This document shows, piece by piece, positions 42,077 through 50,690 of a DNA stretch of 64,000 nt. A program made the translations under genes and the position numbers. Source of the DNA: PALSA-693 sp963780345 (GTDB lineage Bacteria; Actinomycetota; Acidimicrobiia; Acidimicrobiales; Palsa-688); contig CAWABU010000008.1 of assembly GCA_963780345.1 (NCBI GenBank), positions 1-64,000 of the forward strand, in the 5' to 3' direction. The notes beneath the pieces are model-generated. The model searched no databases, was not told the DNA's origin, and saw only the letters and a list, made by a program, of their open reading frames with translations. The stretch's first letter is position 1. The number at the start of each line of letters is the position of its first letter.

Positions 42077-43996
42077 GTGACCATCGAGCGTTTCGACGTC
42101 CAGTCCGTCACGCCTTACCGGGTGGATGGTGCTGACCTGGCCAGGGAGTTCGAGCAAGTGCAGGCCGTGGCCACGGTCGCCCTCGATCCGGACCGTCCCG
42201 CCAATGCCTTCGTGGTCGACCTGGACCGGGCCCGCAGAGATCCCGACGGCCTGGTTCGCCTCGAAGCGGATGTCATGCTGGTCCGCCCCGCTGACGGCCG
42301 TGCGACCGGCTTGCTCTTCGTCGTCGCCAATCGTGGCCTGGTGACCAGCTTGCCGCTCAGCTGGGGGGTGCGGGCCGGAGCGCTACCTGACGGGCGGATC
42401 GACCCTGGCGATGCCTTCGTCCTCCGCCGCGGCATCTCGGTCGCCTGGGTGGGATGGCAGTGGGATGTCGAGCGGCGCCCCGGTGTCGTGGGCATCGACG
42501 TGCCCGAAGCGGTCAACCTCGACGGAGAACCGCTCCGGAGTGCGGCCCGCCTCGAGTTTCTGCCGCTGGCCCGGGAGCCCCATCACCGGCTGGCCGACCA
42601 GGTGGGCCCGTGGATGGGTCGCTTCCAGGCGCTGACCGCCGCCGACCTCGACGAAGCCGACGCCACCTTGACGGTCCGCGACTGGTTCAACGGTCCCCGG
42701 GAGCGAATCGACCGGGCCCGGTGGTGCTTCGGGCGGGACGTCGACGGATCGCCCGTCCCCGACCCCGAGCACATCTGGCTCGAAGGCGGGTTCGCGCCCC
42801 GGCGCTACTACGAGGTCATCTACACGACCGGTCGGTGCCCGATCGCGGGCGCCGGCTTGGCCGCCGTCCGGGACGGGGTCTCCTATCTGCGCTCCACCAT
42901 GGGTTTCGACCGCGTGCTGAGCACCGGGAGCTCACAGAGCGGGCGCTGGCTGCGCCAGTTCGTCTTCGATACCGCGAACAGCGCCGAGGACGGGTCGCGC
43001 CTCTTCGACGGGGTGCTCTGCCACATCGCCGGTGGGCGGCGGGGAGAGTTCAACAATCGCAGCGCCCAGCCTTCGACCATGAACTCGCTGGGCTTCGCCT
43101 ACCTCCCGCCTTTCTCGCCGGAGGACGGCCTGTTCGCCCCGGCCCGAGCGCGGGGCAACGCTCCGCTCACCATTTTCGCCAACTCGGCCACCGAATACTG
43201 GCGTGGTGATGCGTCGCTGGTGCACATAACCGCCGAAGGCCGGGATATCCCTGACGCCGACGACTGGCGTGCCTACCTGCATGCCGGCGTGCAGCACGCC
43301 GCCGGAATGCCCGACGAGTTCGCGGCCGGGTTCCCGATCCAACTCGGGCTCAACCGGGTCGAAGTCCTGGCCGCCAACCGAGCCCACCTGGTGGCGCTGG
43401 ACGAGTGGATCACGGGCGGCCGGCTCCCGCCGCCCAGCGAGGTGCCGAGGGTGGCGGACGGGACCGCCCGCGATCGGGCCGACGTGCTTCGCGACCTGGC
43501 CGGTAGCAAACGCTTTGGCGGCGTCGTCTGGCCCGATCCCGCCGCTTTGCTCGGGGTCCCGCCCATCGATCTCGGTCCGGGGGCAAAGGAGGGGGTCGCC
43601 CGGTATCCGGCCGTGGTGACCGGGCCGCCCCGGGCCTGCCTGGTGGCCTCGGTCGATGAGGACGGTAACGAAACCTGTGGGGTGCGGCTTCCCGATGTCG
43701 CCGTCCCTCTCGCCGCTTCGTTCGGCTGGAATCCGGAAGTGCCGCGTCCTGATCCCGGGAGGCCCGGATCAAACTTTCCGGTGGAGCTGTGGAACCTCCT
43801 GGGCGGCAGTGTCCCCTTCGGGACCCAGGAGATCGTCGATCGCTACGGGGATCGAGACGGCTATCTCGAGCGGGTGCAGAAGTGCGTCGCTGATCTGGTC
43901 GGCCGGCGTCACCTCCTCGACGAGGACGTCGGCCATGTGATCGACCACGCTCAGACTCTCTGGGCGGGGGCCATGGCTCCACCGCCTGCTGGCTGA
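42077..43996 (+). CDS. Alpha/beta-hydrolase-domain protein (abhydrolase_10 type)
   Basis: A 639-residue hydrolase-like protein of the large actinobacterial/proteobacterial family. The N-terminus is beta-rich (PYRVDGADLAREFEQVQAVATVALDP). The hydrolase part has a nucleophile elbow FDRVLSTGSSQSGRWLRQFV near residue 285 (G-S-S-Q-S). FDGVLCHIAGGRRGEFN and NSATEYWRGDASLVHI follow, and the C-terminus is helical. No signal peptide is seen. The reaction is presumably ester or amide hydrolysis, unproven. The start is a GTG at 42077. Confidence 0.85.
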   Translation: MTIERFDVQSVTPYRVDGADLAREFEQVQAVATVALDPDRPANAFVVDLDRARRDPDGLVRLEADVMLVRPADGRATGLLFVVANRGLVTSLPLSWGVRAGALPDGRIDPGDAFVLRRGISVAWVGWQWDVERRPGVVGIDVPEAVNLDGEPLRSAARLEFLPLAREPHHRLADQVGPWMGRFQALTAADLDEADATLTVRDWFNGPRERIDRARWCFGRDVDGSPVPDPEHIWLEGGFAPRRYYEVIYTTGRCPIAGAGLAAVRDGVSYLRSTMGFDRVLSTGSSQSGRWLRQFVFDTANSAEDGSRLFDGVLCHIAGGRRGEFNNRSAQPSTMNSLGFAYLPPFSPEDGLFAPARARGNAPLTIFANSATEYWRGDASLVHITAEGRDIPDADDWRAYLHAGVQHAAGMPDEFAAGFPIQLGLNRVEVLAANRAHLVALDEWITGGRLPPPSEVPRVADGTARDRADVLRDLAGSKRFGGVVWPDPAALLGVPPIDLGPGAKEGVARYPAVVTGPPRACLVASVDEDGNETCGVRLPDVAVPLAASFGWNPEVPRPDPGRPGSNFPVELWNLLGGSVPFGTQEIVDRYGDRDGYLERVQKCVADLVGRRHLLDEDVGHVIDHAQTLWAGAMAPPPAG

Positions 43997-44043
43997 TCTC
44001 TGCCCGCCGCCACCACCAACCGACAAGAAAGTGAGTGAGACGA

Positions 44044-44358
44044 ATGGTGATTGTGCAGGGGGTCTACCAGTTGGATCCGGCCGACCGCGACGCCTTCGTG
44101 GTCCAGAGCGAAGACAACATGCGGATCGCTCGGGGCGAGCGGGGCTGCGTGGAGTACGTGATCGCGGCCGATCCCATCGACCCGGGCCGGGCCATCCTGT
44201 CGGAGCGCTGGGAGTCGATGGACGATCTCAACGAGCACCTCAGCGCCTTCACCCGCCGGGCCCAGGAAGCAGGGGCGGCCGGCACCTCGCCACCAGCGGT
44301 GCAGCCGGTGTCCCGGGAGATCGCCTTCTACGAGGCCACGCTGATCCGACAGCTGTAG
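44044..44358 (+). CDS. Antibiotic biosynthesis monooxygenase (ABM) family protein
   Basis: A 104-residue ferredoxin-like dimeric alpha+beta barrel protein. VIVQGVYQLDPADRDAFVVQSEDNMRIARGERGCVEYVIAADP at the start and RAILSERWESMDDLNEHLSAFTRR in the middle match the ABM fold. Such enzymes oxidise quinol-type or other aromatics without cofactor, or serve as quinone-handling proteins. It lies 47 bases after the hydrolase on the same strand, likely one operon. The ATG at 44044 is used; an in-frame GTG at 44035 is an alternative. Confidence 0.85.
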   Translation: MVIVQGVYQLDPADRDAFVVQSEDNMRIARGERGCVEYVIAADPIDPGRAILSERWESMDDLNEHLSAFTRRAQEAGAAGTSPPAVQPVSREIAFYEATLIRQL

Positions 44359-44431
44359 GCCCCCATGGCCGGGCGGGCAGCCGTCGGCCCCGCGAGGCCG
44401 CGGCCCGATCAGGCTGCGACGACCGGTGTCG

Positions 44432-45529
44432 TCAGTCGAAGACCACCACCGATCGGGCCACCTCGCCGCGGGTTATGGCGTCAAAACCGCTGTTGATCTC
44501 GTCGAGCGCGATACGCGCCGACACCAGCTCGTCCAGCTTGAGCCGACCGCCGAGATACAGGTCGATATACCGGGGCATGTCCTGGCGAAAGCGATTCGAT
44601 CCCATGCTCGAACCCTGCAGGCGCTTCTCACTCAGCAGCTCGTAACCATCCAGCTCGACTTTCGTTCCTATGGGAATCATGCCGATCACGGTGGCCGTAC
44701 CGCCCTTCTTCAGCATGGCGAACGCCTGCTCGGCGGTGCTTTTGAGACCGATGGCTTCGAAGGCGTAGTCGACCCCGGCCGCGTTCCGGGGGCCCGGGAG
44801 CAGATCCCGGACGGCCTCCACCGGGTTCCCCTGCGAAGCGTCGATCACATCGGTGGCGCCGAACTGCTCCGCCAGCTTGAGCTTGAGTTCATTGGTGTCG
44901 ATGGCCACCACCCGGCTGGCGCCGGCCAGGGCGGCCCCCTGAACGCAGTTGAGCCCGACCCCTCCGCAGCCGATGACGGCCACCGTGCTGCCGGCCTCCA
45001 CCCTGGCCGTGCGAAACACCGCGCCGATGCCGGTCGTCACCCCACAACCGATCAGGGCCGCCCGATCCAGGGGCATGTCGTCGCGGATCTTCACCACACC
45101 GTGCTCGTGGACCAGCATCTGCTCGGCGAAGGAGCCCAGGCTGGCGAACTGCCCGCACGGAGCTCCGCCGAAGCTGAGTCGCGGCGGCCCCTCGGCCGAC
45201 CTTTCGGTGCCCTCTCGATTGCAGAGATACGGTCGTCCCGACAGGCAGAACTCGCACTGCCCGCAGAAGACCGACAGGCAGGTGATCACGTGGTCACCGG
45301 GTCGCACGTAACTCACGTCGGAGCCCACCGCCTCGACCACCCCGGCCGACTCGTGGCCCATGACGACCGGTGTGGGGGTGGTGTATTTGCCCTCCATGAA
45401 ATGGAGGTCGCTGTGGCAGAGGCCAGCGGCAGCCGTGCGGACCAGAACCTCGTTGGGGCCGGGACCGTCGACGGTGACCTGCTCGATGCTGAGCGGTCCC
45501 GGGATGGTCTGAAGGATGGCAGCACGCAT
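44432..45529 (-). CDS. Zinc-dependent alcohol dehydrogenase (class III-like MDR)
   Basis: A 365-residue NAD-dependent enzyme. Catalytic zinc ligands are Cys38 (GLCHSDLH) and the His59-Glu60 pair (GHESAGVVEAVG). The structural zinc is bound by Cys89, 92, 95 and 103. The Rossmann motif VAVIGCGGVGLNCVQGAALAGA is near residue 195, followed by VVAIDTNELKLKLAEQFGATDVID. The C-terminus SARIALDEINSGFDAITRGEVARSVVVF is typical. It is closely related to the second enzyme at 62092, with identical zinc spacing. The ATG at 45529 is chosen over a longer frame. The substrate alcohol is unknown. Confidence 0.95.
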   Translation of the reverse strand: MRAAILQTIPGPLSIEQVTVDGPGPNEVLVRTAAAGLCHSDLHFMEGKYTTPTPVVMGHESAGVVEAVGSDVSYVRPGDHVITCLSVFCGQCEFCLSGRPYLCNREGTERSAEGPPRLSFGGAPCGQFASLGSFAEQMLVHEHGVVKIRDDMPLDRAALIGCGVTTGIGAVFRTARVEAGSTVAVIGCGGVGLNCVQGAALAGASRVVAIDTNELKLKLAEQFGATDVIDASQGNPVEAVRDLLPGPRNAAGVDYAFEAIGLKSTAEQAFAMLKKGGTATVIGMIPIGTKVELDGYELLSEKRLQGSSMGSNRFRQDMPRYIDLYLGGRLKLDELVSARIALDEINSGFDAITRGEVARSVVVFD

Positions 45530-45588
45530 GGGCTCAGTGTCGCGCGTCACCCTCACCGCTGCTCGGTTCGGCGAGCACCGGCAGCCCT

Positions 45589-45882
45589 CTAGGTGTGCGA
45601 CGGGGTGGGACGGTCGCCCTCGATCTCGAAGGCCAGATCGTCGACGTAGCACCAGATCCAGTCCTCGCGAGGTTCAAATGACTGGACCAGCGGGTGGCCG
45701 CTCGATCCGAAGTGGGCGGTGGCGTGGCGGCCGGGAGAGCTGTCACAGCAGCCGACGTGGGCGCAGGTGGTGCAGCGGCGCAAGTGCACCCAGCGGCCTC
45801 CGGTTTGCAGGCACTCGACACAGCCGTTGCCGCTGGCCTCCTCAGTCTGGATGGCGTCGAGGTGGGTGCAGGTTTCAGGCAT
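45589..45882 (-). CDS. UBP-type zinc finger protein
   Basis: A 97-residue stand-alone zf-UBP domain. Probable zinc ligands are Cys5 and His7 (CTHLD), Cys21/Cys24 (CVEC), Cys37/Cys40 (CTTC), Cys45 (GCCDSS), His52, His56 (HATAHF) and His62 (GHPLV). It ends with REDWIWCYVDDLAFEI. In eukaryotes this fold binds the ubiquitin C-terminus. Bacterial versions are common in actinobacteria and their ligand is unknown. The ATG at 45882 is favoured. It lies upstream of and on the same strand as the alcohol dehydrogenase, 59 bases apart. Confidence 0.9.
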   Translation of the reverse strand: MPETCTHLDAIQTEEASGNGCVECLQTGGRWVHLRRCTTCAHVGCCDSSPGRHATAHFGSSGHPLVQSFEPREDWIWCYVDDLAFEIEGDRPTPSHT

Positions 45883-45966
45883 CTTGTTCTCCCGGCCTTC
45901 GTCCGACGGGTGTGGAGTGCGAGCCTGCCACACCGCCGGTCGGTCCCCGGCTGCCCACGGGCCCGA

Positions 45967-47430
45967 CTACCACTGGGATCGGCACAACTCCAGGTAAGCC
46001 TGCTCGAGGCAGATTCGCAGTTCGCCCGGGTCCTCGACGGCGACGGGGTCGACCAGCAGGCCCATATCCAGACTGCCGTTGTAGGAGAGCGTGGTGAGGT
46101 TGAAGGGCGTGCCGGTGAGGGGGCCGAGGGTCGAGTTGTACTCGACCCGGGCCCCGCCGACGTAGAGGGGAAATGGCGCACCCCGCAGGTTGGACGTGGC
46201 GAAGTCGACCCCGGCGACCTGCGAGCGGGTCACCTGGCTGAGTACCGATGCCGGCAAAACCTGGACCAGTCCGGACAAGGCGGAGAGACTGGCCAGCGAC
46301 CCTCCGGTCTCCATGGCCGCCCGGCGAGCCTCCATGGCGCCCCGAACCGCGAGGAGTCGCTCGCCGGCCGAAGCGGGCGGCACGGGCACATGCACCCGTA
46401 CGGGGGTGAAGAAATTGCCCCCGACGCCGTGGCCCTGCCGCTGGCTGACGACGAAGGTGAAGGTCAACCCGTCCAGCGGGGCGCCATGCCGCTCGTGGTA
46501 GGCGATCACCCCGTTCACCGCCCCGGTGACGAAGACATCATTGACCGAGCCCCCAAGCCTGGTCCCGGCCTGTTTGATGTCGGTCAACGGGACCCGGAGC
46601 GACTCGAGTTGCCGCCGGCCCGATCGGGCGGCCCACAAGGGCGAGCCTCCGGGATGCTCCCCCGGGCCTTCCAGCTGGCCGGCGACATCCCGGAGGGTCT
46701 GGAGCACCTGCCCGGTCGTCCCGATCAGGCGCCGGGGGTCGAGGAGTCCAAGGGCCTGTTGCACCAGGTCGAGCGGCCATCCGGCCCGCCCGGCCCAGCG
46801 GAGGGCGGCGTCGAGGGGGGAGCCGGGCGGCTCCGGGGCCGGCGGGCGGCCCCCGGCTGCCGCGATGATCCGGTCGAGATCAACCTCATCGGGGGCGGGA
46901 GGCTCTCGCTCGAGGTCGAGGTAGCGCTCGGACAGGCGCAGGAGGCCGATGCCGTCGCTGATGGTGTGGTGCAATTTGCAGAACAGCGCCCCCCGACCGC
47001 CGTCGACGCCGTCGATGACGACGAACTGCCAGAGTGGCCGGCCCGGGTCGAAGGGATCCTCGTACCACCGGCTCACCATCTCCTCCAGGTCGGAGAGCGT
47101 TCCCCGGCCGGCCAGAGCCACGTGACGAAGGTGGTAGTCGAGGTCGAAGTCGCCATCGACGACCCACCTGGGAGGATCCCATGGGGCCGGCCCGGACGCG
47201 ACCCGTTCCCGGAGCCGGGCGATGGCCGCCACCGCACTGCGGACCCGCCGGCGGAACCGCTCGATGTCGATGGGCCGGTCGACCACCGCCAGGGTTCCCG
47301 CCACCGGGCGGAGCAGGGGGTCGTTGCTGATTTTCCACATCACCGTCTCGGGCGCCGACATGCTGGGCTCGAAGTCCAGCGCCCGGTCCGGCGACCCGGC
47401 CGGGGCCGCGGCAGCCGTCACGCCAGACAC
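45967..47430 (-). CDS. WS/DGAT-type O-acyltransferase
   Basis: A bifunctional wax-ester synthase/diacylglycerol acyltransferase-like enzyme making storage lipids from acyl-CoA. The catalytic motif HHTISDG (HHxxxDG) is near residue 155. PLWQFVVIDGVDGGRGALFCKLHH precedes it, and GGSVNDVFVTGAVNGVIAYHERHG lies near 290. DFATSNLRGAPFPLYVGGARV near 400 is the conserved NVPGP-like region. The 487 residues are normal. It fits the mycolata-like lipid storage pattern, although Acidimicrobiia also carry these. It stands alone on the minus strand. Confidence 0.92.
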   Translation of the reverse strand: MSGVTAAAAPAGSPDRALDFEPSMSAPETVMWKISNDPLLRPVAGTLAVVDRPIDIERFRRRVRSAVAAIARLRERVASGPAPWDPPRWVVDGDFDLDYHLRHVALAGRGTLSDLEEMVSRWYEDPFDPGRPLWQFVVIDGVDGGRGALFCKLHHTISDGIGLLRLSERYLDLEREPPAPDEVDLDRIIAAAGGRPPAPEPPGSPLDAALRWAGRAGWPLDLVQQALGLLDPRRLIGTTGQVLQTLRDVAGQLEGPGEHPGGSPLWAARSGRRQLESLRVPLTDIKQAGTRLGGSVNDVFVTGAVNGVIAYHERHGAPLDGLTFTFVVSQRQGHGVGGNFFTPVRVHVPVPPASAGERLLAVRGAMEARRAAMETGGSLASLSALSGLVQVLPASVLSQVTRSQVAGVDFATSNLRGAPFPLYVGGARVEYNSTLGPLTGTPFNLTTLSYNGSLDMGLLVDPVAVEDPGELRICLEQAYLELCRSQW

Positions 47431-47578
47431 CTCGTGGTCACCGCACCGAGGCTATCCACCCGGCCCGGCGTGTCGGCGGGACGGGCGTGGCTGGGTACGC
47501 ACCGACCTCCAAGCCGGGAGCGTCGCCGACTTGCTCCCCCTCCGTCCTACCCTGGGGGGAGAGTAGAGGAGGTTCCGG

Positions 47579-47788
47579 ATGCTGCGTATACGCCGGCGGT
47601 TGGCCATGTGGGCGTTGATGTTCGTCGGTCTCCCGCTGCTCGCTCGCGGCCTGCAGTGGGCGGCCGAGTCCATCGAGGGCCGGCGGGGCCCGTCGCCGGC
47701 GGCCCGTCGGCTGCGACAGGCGGGCCTGATGGCCAACGGGATACAGGGTCGCCTGACCCCCCGCCGCCGCCGCTGGTGGACGGTGTAG
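47579..47788 (+). CDS. Small basic membrane-anchored protein
   Basis: A 69-residue protein with GAGGAGG 8 bases before the ATG at 47579. An Arg-rich start (MLRIRRRLAM) precedes a hydrophobic segment WALMFVGLPLLARGLQWAAE, and the tail is very Arg-rich (RRLRQAGLMANGIQGRLTPRRRR). Function unknown. It is divergent from the WS/DGAT gene. Confidence 0.55.
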   Translation: MLRIRRRLAMWALMFVGLPLLARGLQWAAESIEGRRGPSPAARRLRQAGLMANGIQGRLTPRRRRWWTV

Positions 47789-47818
47789 CCAACCTCCCGG
47801 CCGCAGCCTTCGGCTGGA

Positions 47819-48634
47819 TCAGCCAGCCCGGAACACCGGCCAGCCCAGCTCCGTGCGCAGGCCGCCGACGTCCTCGACGTCGAGCGGACTGACCACGTAC
47901 AGCTCCCGGATGGGGCCATCCACACCGAGAGCCCGTTCGGCCACATGCGTACCCAGGGCTCCGTAGGTCCGGTCCAGCTCGTCGTAGGTGCCCTCGTGCA
48001 CCATGATGGCGAGCTCCACCGCCGGCAACTCGATGACCTGCACCCGGCCCGATCCCACCGCATGGCCGGTGACGGGCACGAACGCCACCATTTCCCCCTC
48101 CTCGAGCTCGAACATCTCGTTGGGGTAGAGGCAGCCGTCCGGGCCGGCCCGCGACAGGCCCGCTTCCTCCATGGTCTTGCGCAGGGTGATGAACGCGTCC
48201 GTCCACCACGACTCCATCTCCGCCGCGGTGATCGTCTCCCGGATGGCGAGAGTCGTGGTCGCTGCGACGCTGCGGTACTCGACCGGCGCCTGCACTCTGG
48301 GGGCCTCCAGGACGGCCCGGAGGGAGGTCACGGTCGCCTGGGTCTGGGCGAGCTGTTCCTCCATGCGCTCGAGGTGGGCGACGATCACCTGGTTGCGGGT
48401 GGTCACGTCCGGTGCGGTCAGGACCGCTTTGACCTCGTCGACCGGCATCCCGAGGTCCCGAAAGCGGCGGATGACCTGAGCCACCGGTACCTGGTTGGCC
48501 TCGTACAAGCGATACCCGCTGGAGCGATCCACTTCGGCCGGCTCGAGCAGACCGACGTCGTGGTAATGGCGCAGGGCCTTGACGCTCAGATGGGTCATCC
48601 TGGAGAAGTCGCCGATGGTCAGCAGGACGGTCAT
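47819..48634 (-). CDS. MerR-family regulator with GyrI-like effector domain
   Basis: A 271-residue regulator of the BltR/BmrR type. The HTH is LTIGDFSRMTHLSVKALRHYHDVGLLEPAEVDRSSGYRLYEANQVPVAQVIRRFRDLGMPVDEVKAVL, followed by a long coiled coil (VIVAHLERMEEQLAQTQATVTSLRAVLE). The C-terminal ~150 residues form a GyrI-like drug-binding domain (ELPAVELAIMVHEGTYDELDRTYGALGTHV). Its ATG overlaps the stop of the upstream MFS exporter (ATGA). Ligand-induced control of that exporter is the obvious inference. Confidence 0.93.
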   Translation of the reverse strand: MTVLLTIGDFSRMTHLSVKALRHYHDVGLLEPAEVDRSSGYRLYEANQVPVAQVIRRFRDLGMPVDEVKAVLTAPDVTTRNQVIVAHLERMEEQLAQTQATVTSLRAVLEAPRVQAPVEYRSVAATTTLAIRETITAAEMESWWTDAFITLRKTMEEAGLSRAGPDGCLYPNEMFELEEGEMVAFVPVTGHAVGSGRVQVIELPAVELAIMVHEGTYDELDRTYGALGTHVAERALGVDGPIRELYVVSPLDVEDVGGLRTELGWPVFRAG

Positions 48635-50103
48635 GACCGCGAGTATCCCTGCTCGGTTGCGCCCGGGCGGGGCAGCAGGCGGCTGAGGCCGGCGACCGCC
48701 AGCACGATCAGACCAAGCTCCATGACCGATAACCCGAAGGCGTGGGCATAGCCACGACGCACGGCCCCGAAGAAGATGACCCCGGTCACCGCCACCCCGA
48801 CCGAGTTGCCGATCTGCTGCATGGTGGACAGCGTTCCCGACACCATTCCTGCTGACTCGGGGCGGGCCGTGGCGAGCACGACCGTGGTAAGCGGCGTGAT
48901 GCACAGTCCCATGCCGGCGCCGACCAGGATCAGACCCGGGAGCAGGGCCGCGATCGTTCCGCTCGCCCCCGTGACCGTGACCGCGATCAGGAGGAGAAGG
49001 TGGCCTCCCGCGAGGGTCAGGGCGCCGGCGCCGATCAGCGTCCGCCCGTAGCGCTGGGTGAGCGCGGGGGCCCGCACCGACGCGGCCAGATAGGCCGCCG
49101 CCAGAATGGTGAACACCAGCCCGGCGTGCAGCGGGTCGAGTCCCTTTCCTTCCTGGAGAAAGAGGCCCAGGATCAGGAAGAAGGAGGCCTGTCCGCACCA
49201 CAGCCCCATCTGGGTGATCAGGCCGGCGCTGAGGCTCTTGTCCCGAAAGAGGCCCAGATCGATAAGCGGGGCGCCCCCGGTCCGACCCAGTCGGCGCTGG
49301 TGCAGCCCGAAGCCGCCGAGCAGCACCGGGGCCAGGGCCAGGCTCACCCAGGTCCACGCCGGCCAACCGAGTTGGCGGCCTTCGACGAGGGGCAGGATCA
49401 CGGCCACCAGGCCCGCGGTCAGGATGGCCGTCCCGGCCAGGTCCAGCCGCGGTTGGGCGCGGCCGCGGGACTCGCTGAGCCACCGGGGGGTGAGGACGAG
49501 GGCGGCCACGCCGACGGGGATGTTGATGAGGAAGACGGTGCGCCAGCCGAGGCCCCAAAGGTTCCACTGGATCAGGGCGCCGCCGATCAGCTGCCCGCTC
49601 GCGGCGGCCAGGCCCATCACCACGCCATAGATGCTGATGGCCCGGACCCGGGCCGGACCCATGAACGTCACCCCGATGATCGACAGCACGGTCGGGCTGA
49701 GCAGCGCCGCCGCCATCCCCTGCAGCACCCGGGCGGCGACGAGCAGGTCCGGGTTCGGGGCCAGCCCACAGGCGGCCGAGGCCGCCACGAAGAGGGCCAG
49801 TCCGGCGGCGAACAGGCGCCGGCGTCCGATCTGGTCACCGAGGCGGCCGGCGGTGATCAGCAAGGTCGAAAAGGCCAGCCCGTAGCCGGCCACGACCCAC
49901 TCCAGGGCGCTGGTGCTGGCATGGAGCTCGGACTGCATGGACGGCAGGGCCACGTTGACGATGAAGAAGTCGAGGACGATCATGAAGACGCCGGCCATGA
50001 GGACGGGGAGCACCCGCCACGGGATCGACGGGGAGGGGGGAGACGGGACCGGCGGCGCCGGCCTCGGGGTTCGGGTGCCAGTGAGCATGCGGTCAGCGAG
50101 CAT
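48631..50103 (-). CDS. MFS transporter, DHA2 type, controlled by MerR
   Basis: About 490 residues with 14 helices. Motif D1 is VFMIVLDFFIVNVALPSMQSEL and motif A is GRLGDQIGRRRLFAAGLAL. RVLQGMAAALLSPTVLSIIG is the motif B-like segment, and LGWRTVFLINIPVGVAALVL is the DHA2 signature. The ATG at 50103 follows GAGGGTGG. A longer frame to 50217 adds a Ser/Thr-rich tail without a ribosome site. It forms an operon with the MerR regulator, which resembles drug-sensing Bmr/Blt systems. Confidence 0.92.
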   Translation of the reverse strand: MLADRMLTGTRTPRPAPPVPSPPSPSIPWRVLPVLMAGVFMIVLDFFIVNVALPSMQSELHASTSALEWVVAGYGLAFSTLLITAGRLGDQIGRRRLFAAGLALFVAASAACGLAPNPDLLVAARVLQGMAAALLSPTVLSIIGVTFMGPARVRAISIYGVVMGLAAASGQLIGGALIQWNLWGLGWRTVFLINIPVGVAALVLTPRWLSESRGRAQPRLDLAGTAILTAGLVAVILPLVEGRQLGWPAWTWVSLALAPVLLGGFGLHQRRLGRTGGAPLIDLGLFRDKSLSAGLITQMGLWCGQASFFLILGLFLQEGKGLDPLHAGLVFTILAAAYLAASVRAPALTQRYGRTLIGAGALTLAGGHLLLLIAVTVTGASGTIAALLPGLILVGAGMGLCITPLTTVVLATARPESAGMVSGTLSTMQQIGNSVGVAVTGVIFFGAVRRGYAHAFGLSVMELGLIVLAVAGLSRLLPRPGATEQGYSRS

Positions 50104-50232
50104 GTGAGCCACCCTCGGGCCTCCGGTAACGGGAGAGTCAAGGGGGCCGATCAGATTCTCGAGCGTCGTTGTCGATCTGCGGGTCGCGGCGTTCGTCGTT
50201 GAGGATGACGCTGCCAACTACAGGAGAGACAG

Positions 50233-50580
50233 ATGCGATATGCCCTTTTGATCTGCACCGACGAGAAGGACTACGAGAACATGACACCCGAGGACGGGGC
50301 GGCGATGATGGCCGCCTACTCCCGGTGGACGGACGAGATGAACGACCGGGGCATCCTGCAAGCCGGTGAGCGTCTGCGGCCGACGACTGACGCCACCACG
50401 GTTCGGGTCCGCGACGGGGAGACCCTGACCTCCGACGGCCCCTTCGCCGAGACCAAGGAGCAGGTCGGCGGGTTCTTCCTGGTGGACTGCAAGGACCTCG
50501 ACGAGGCCCTCGAGGTGGCGGCCAAGATCCCGAGCGCAGCCCACGGGTCGATCGAGGTGAGGCCGATCTGGGAGATGTAG
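50233..50580 (+). CDS. YciI-like DGPF-domain protein
   Basis: A 115-residue ferredoxin-like protein. MRYALLICTDEKDYENM at the start, then LTSDGPFAETKEQVGGFFLVDCKDLDEALEVAAKIP, which contains the family's DGPF motif, then EVRPIWEM. These proteins are encoded beside ECF42 sigma factors. Here the sigma gene follows 110 bases downstream on the same strand. The biochemical role is unknown; family members do not show a conserved catalytic metal site. Confidence 0.93.
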   Translation: MRYALLICTDEKDYENMTPEDGAAMMAAYSRWTDEMNDRGILQAGERLRPTTDATTVRVRDGETLTSDGPFAETKEQVGGFFLVDCKDLDEALEVAAKIPSAAHGSIEVRPIWEM

Positions 50581-50690
50581 CCCCCCGCGGCGGGGATGAC
50601 GGGGCGGCCGCGGCGGTTCCACCGCCGACCCCCCGGGCCGCCCCGACTCCCGCCCCCGCCGCGGCCGACGTCCAGGCGGCGGTATCGGCC

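Noticed and set aside
45670..45690. GGTTCAAAT T-loop-like motif
   Set aside because: Within the UBP zinc-finger coding region, without any tRNA stems.
45694..47892. 732-codon plus-strand frame opposite the WS/DGAT
   Set aside because: Shadow frame, Gly/Pro/Arg-rich with no domain; the acyltransferase has its HHxxxDG motif.
48000..48200. Possible small plus-strand gene opposite the MerR gene
   Set aside because: Frame is open only because of high GC; the minus strand encodes the MerR effector domain.
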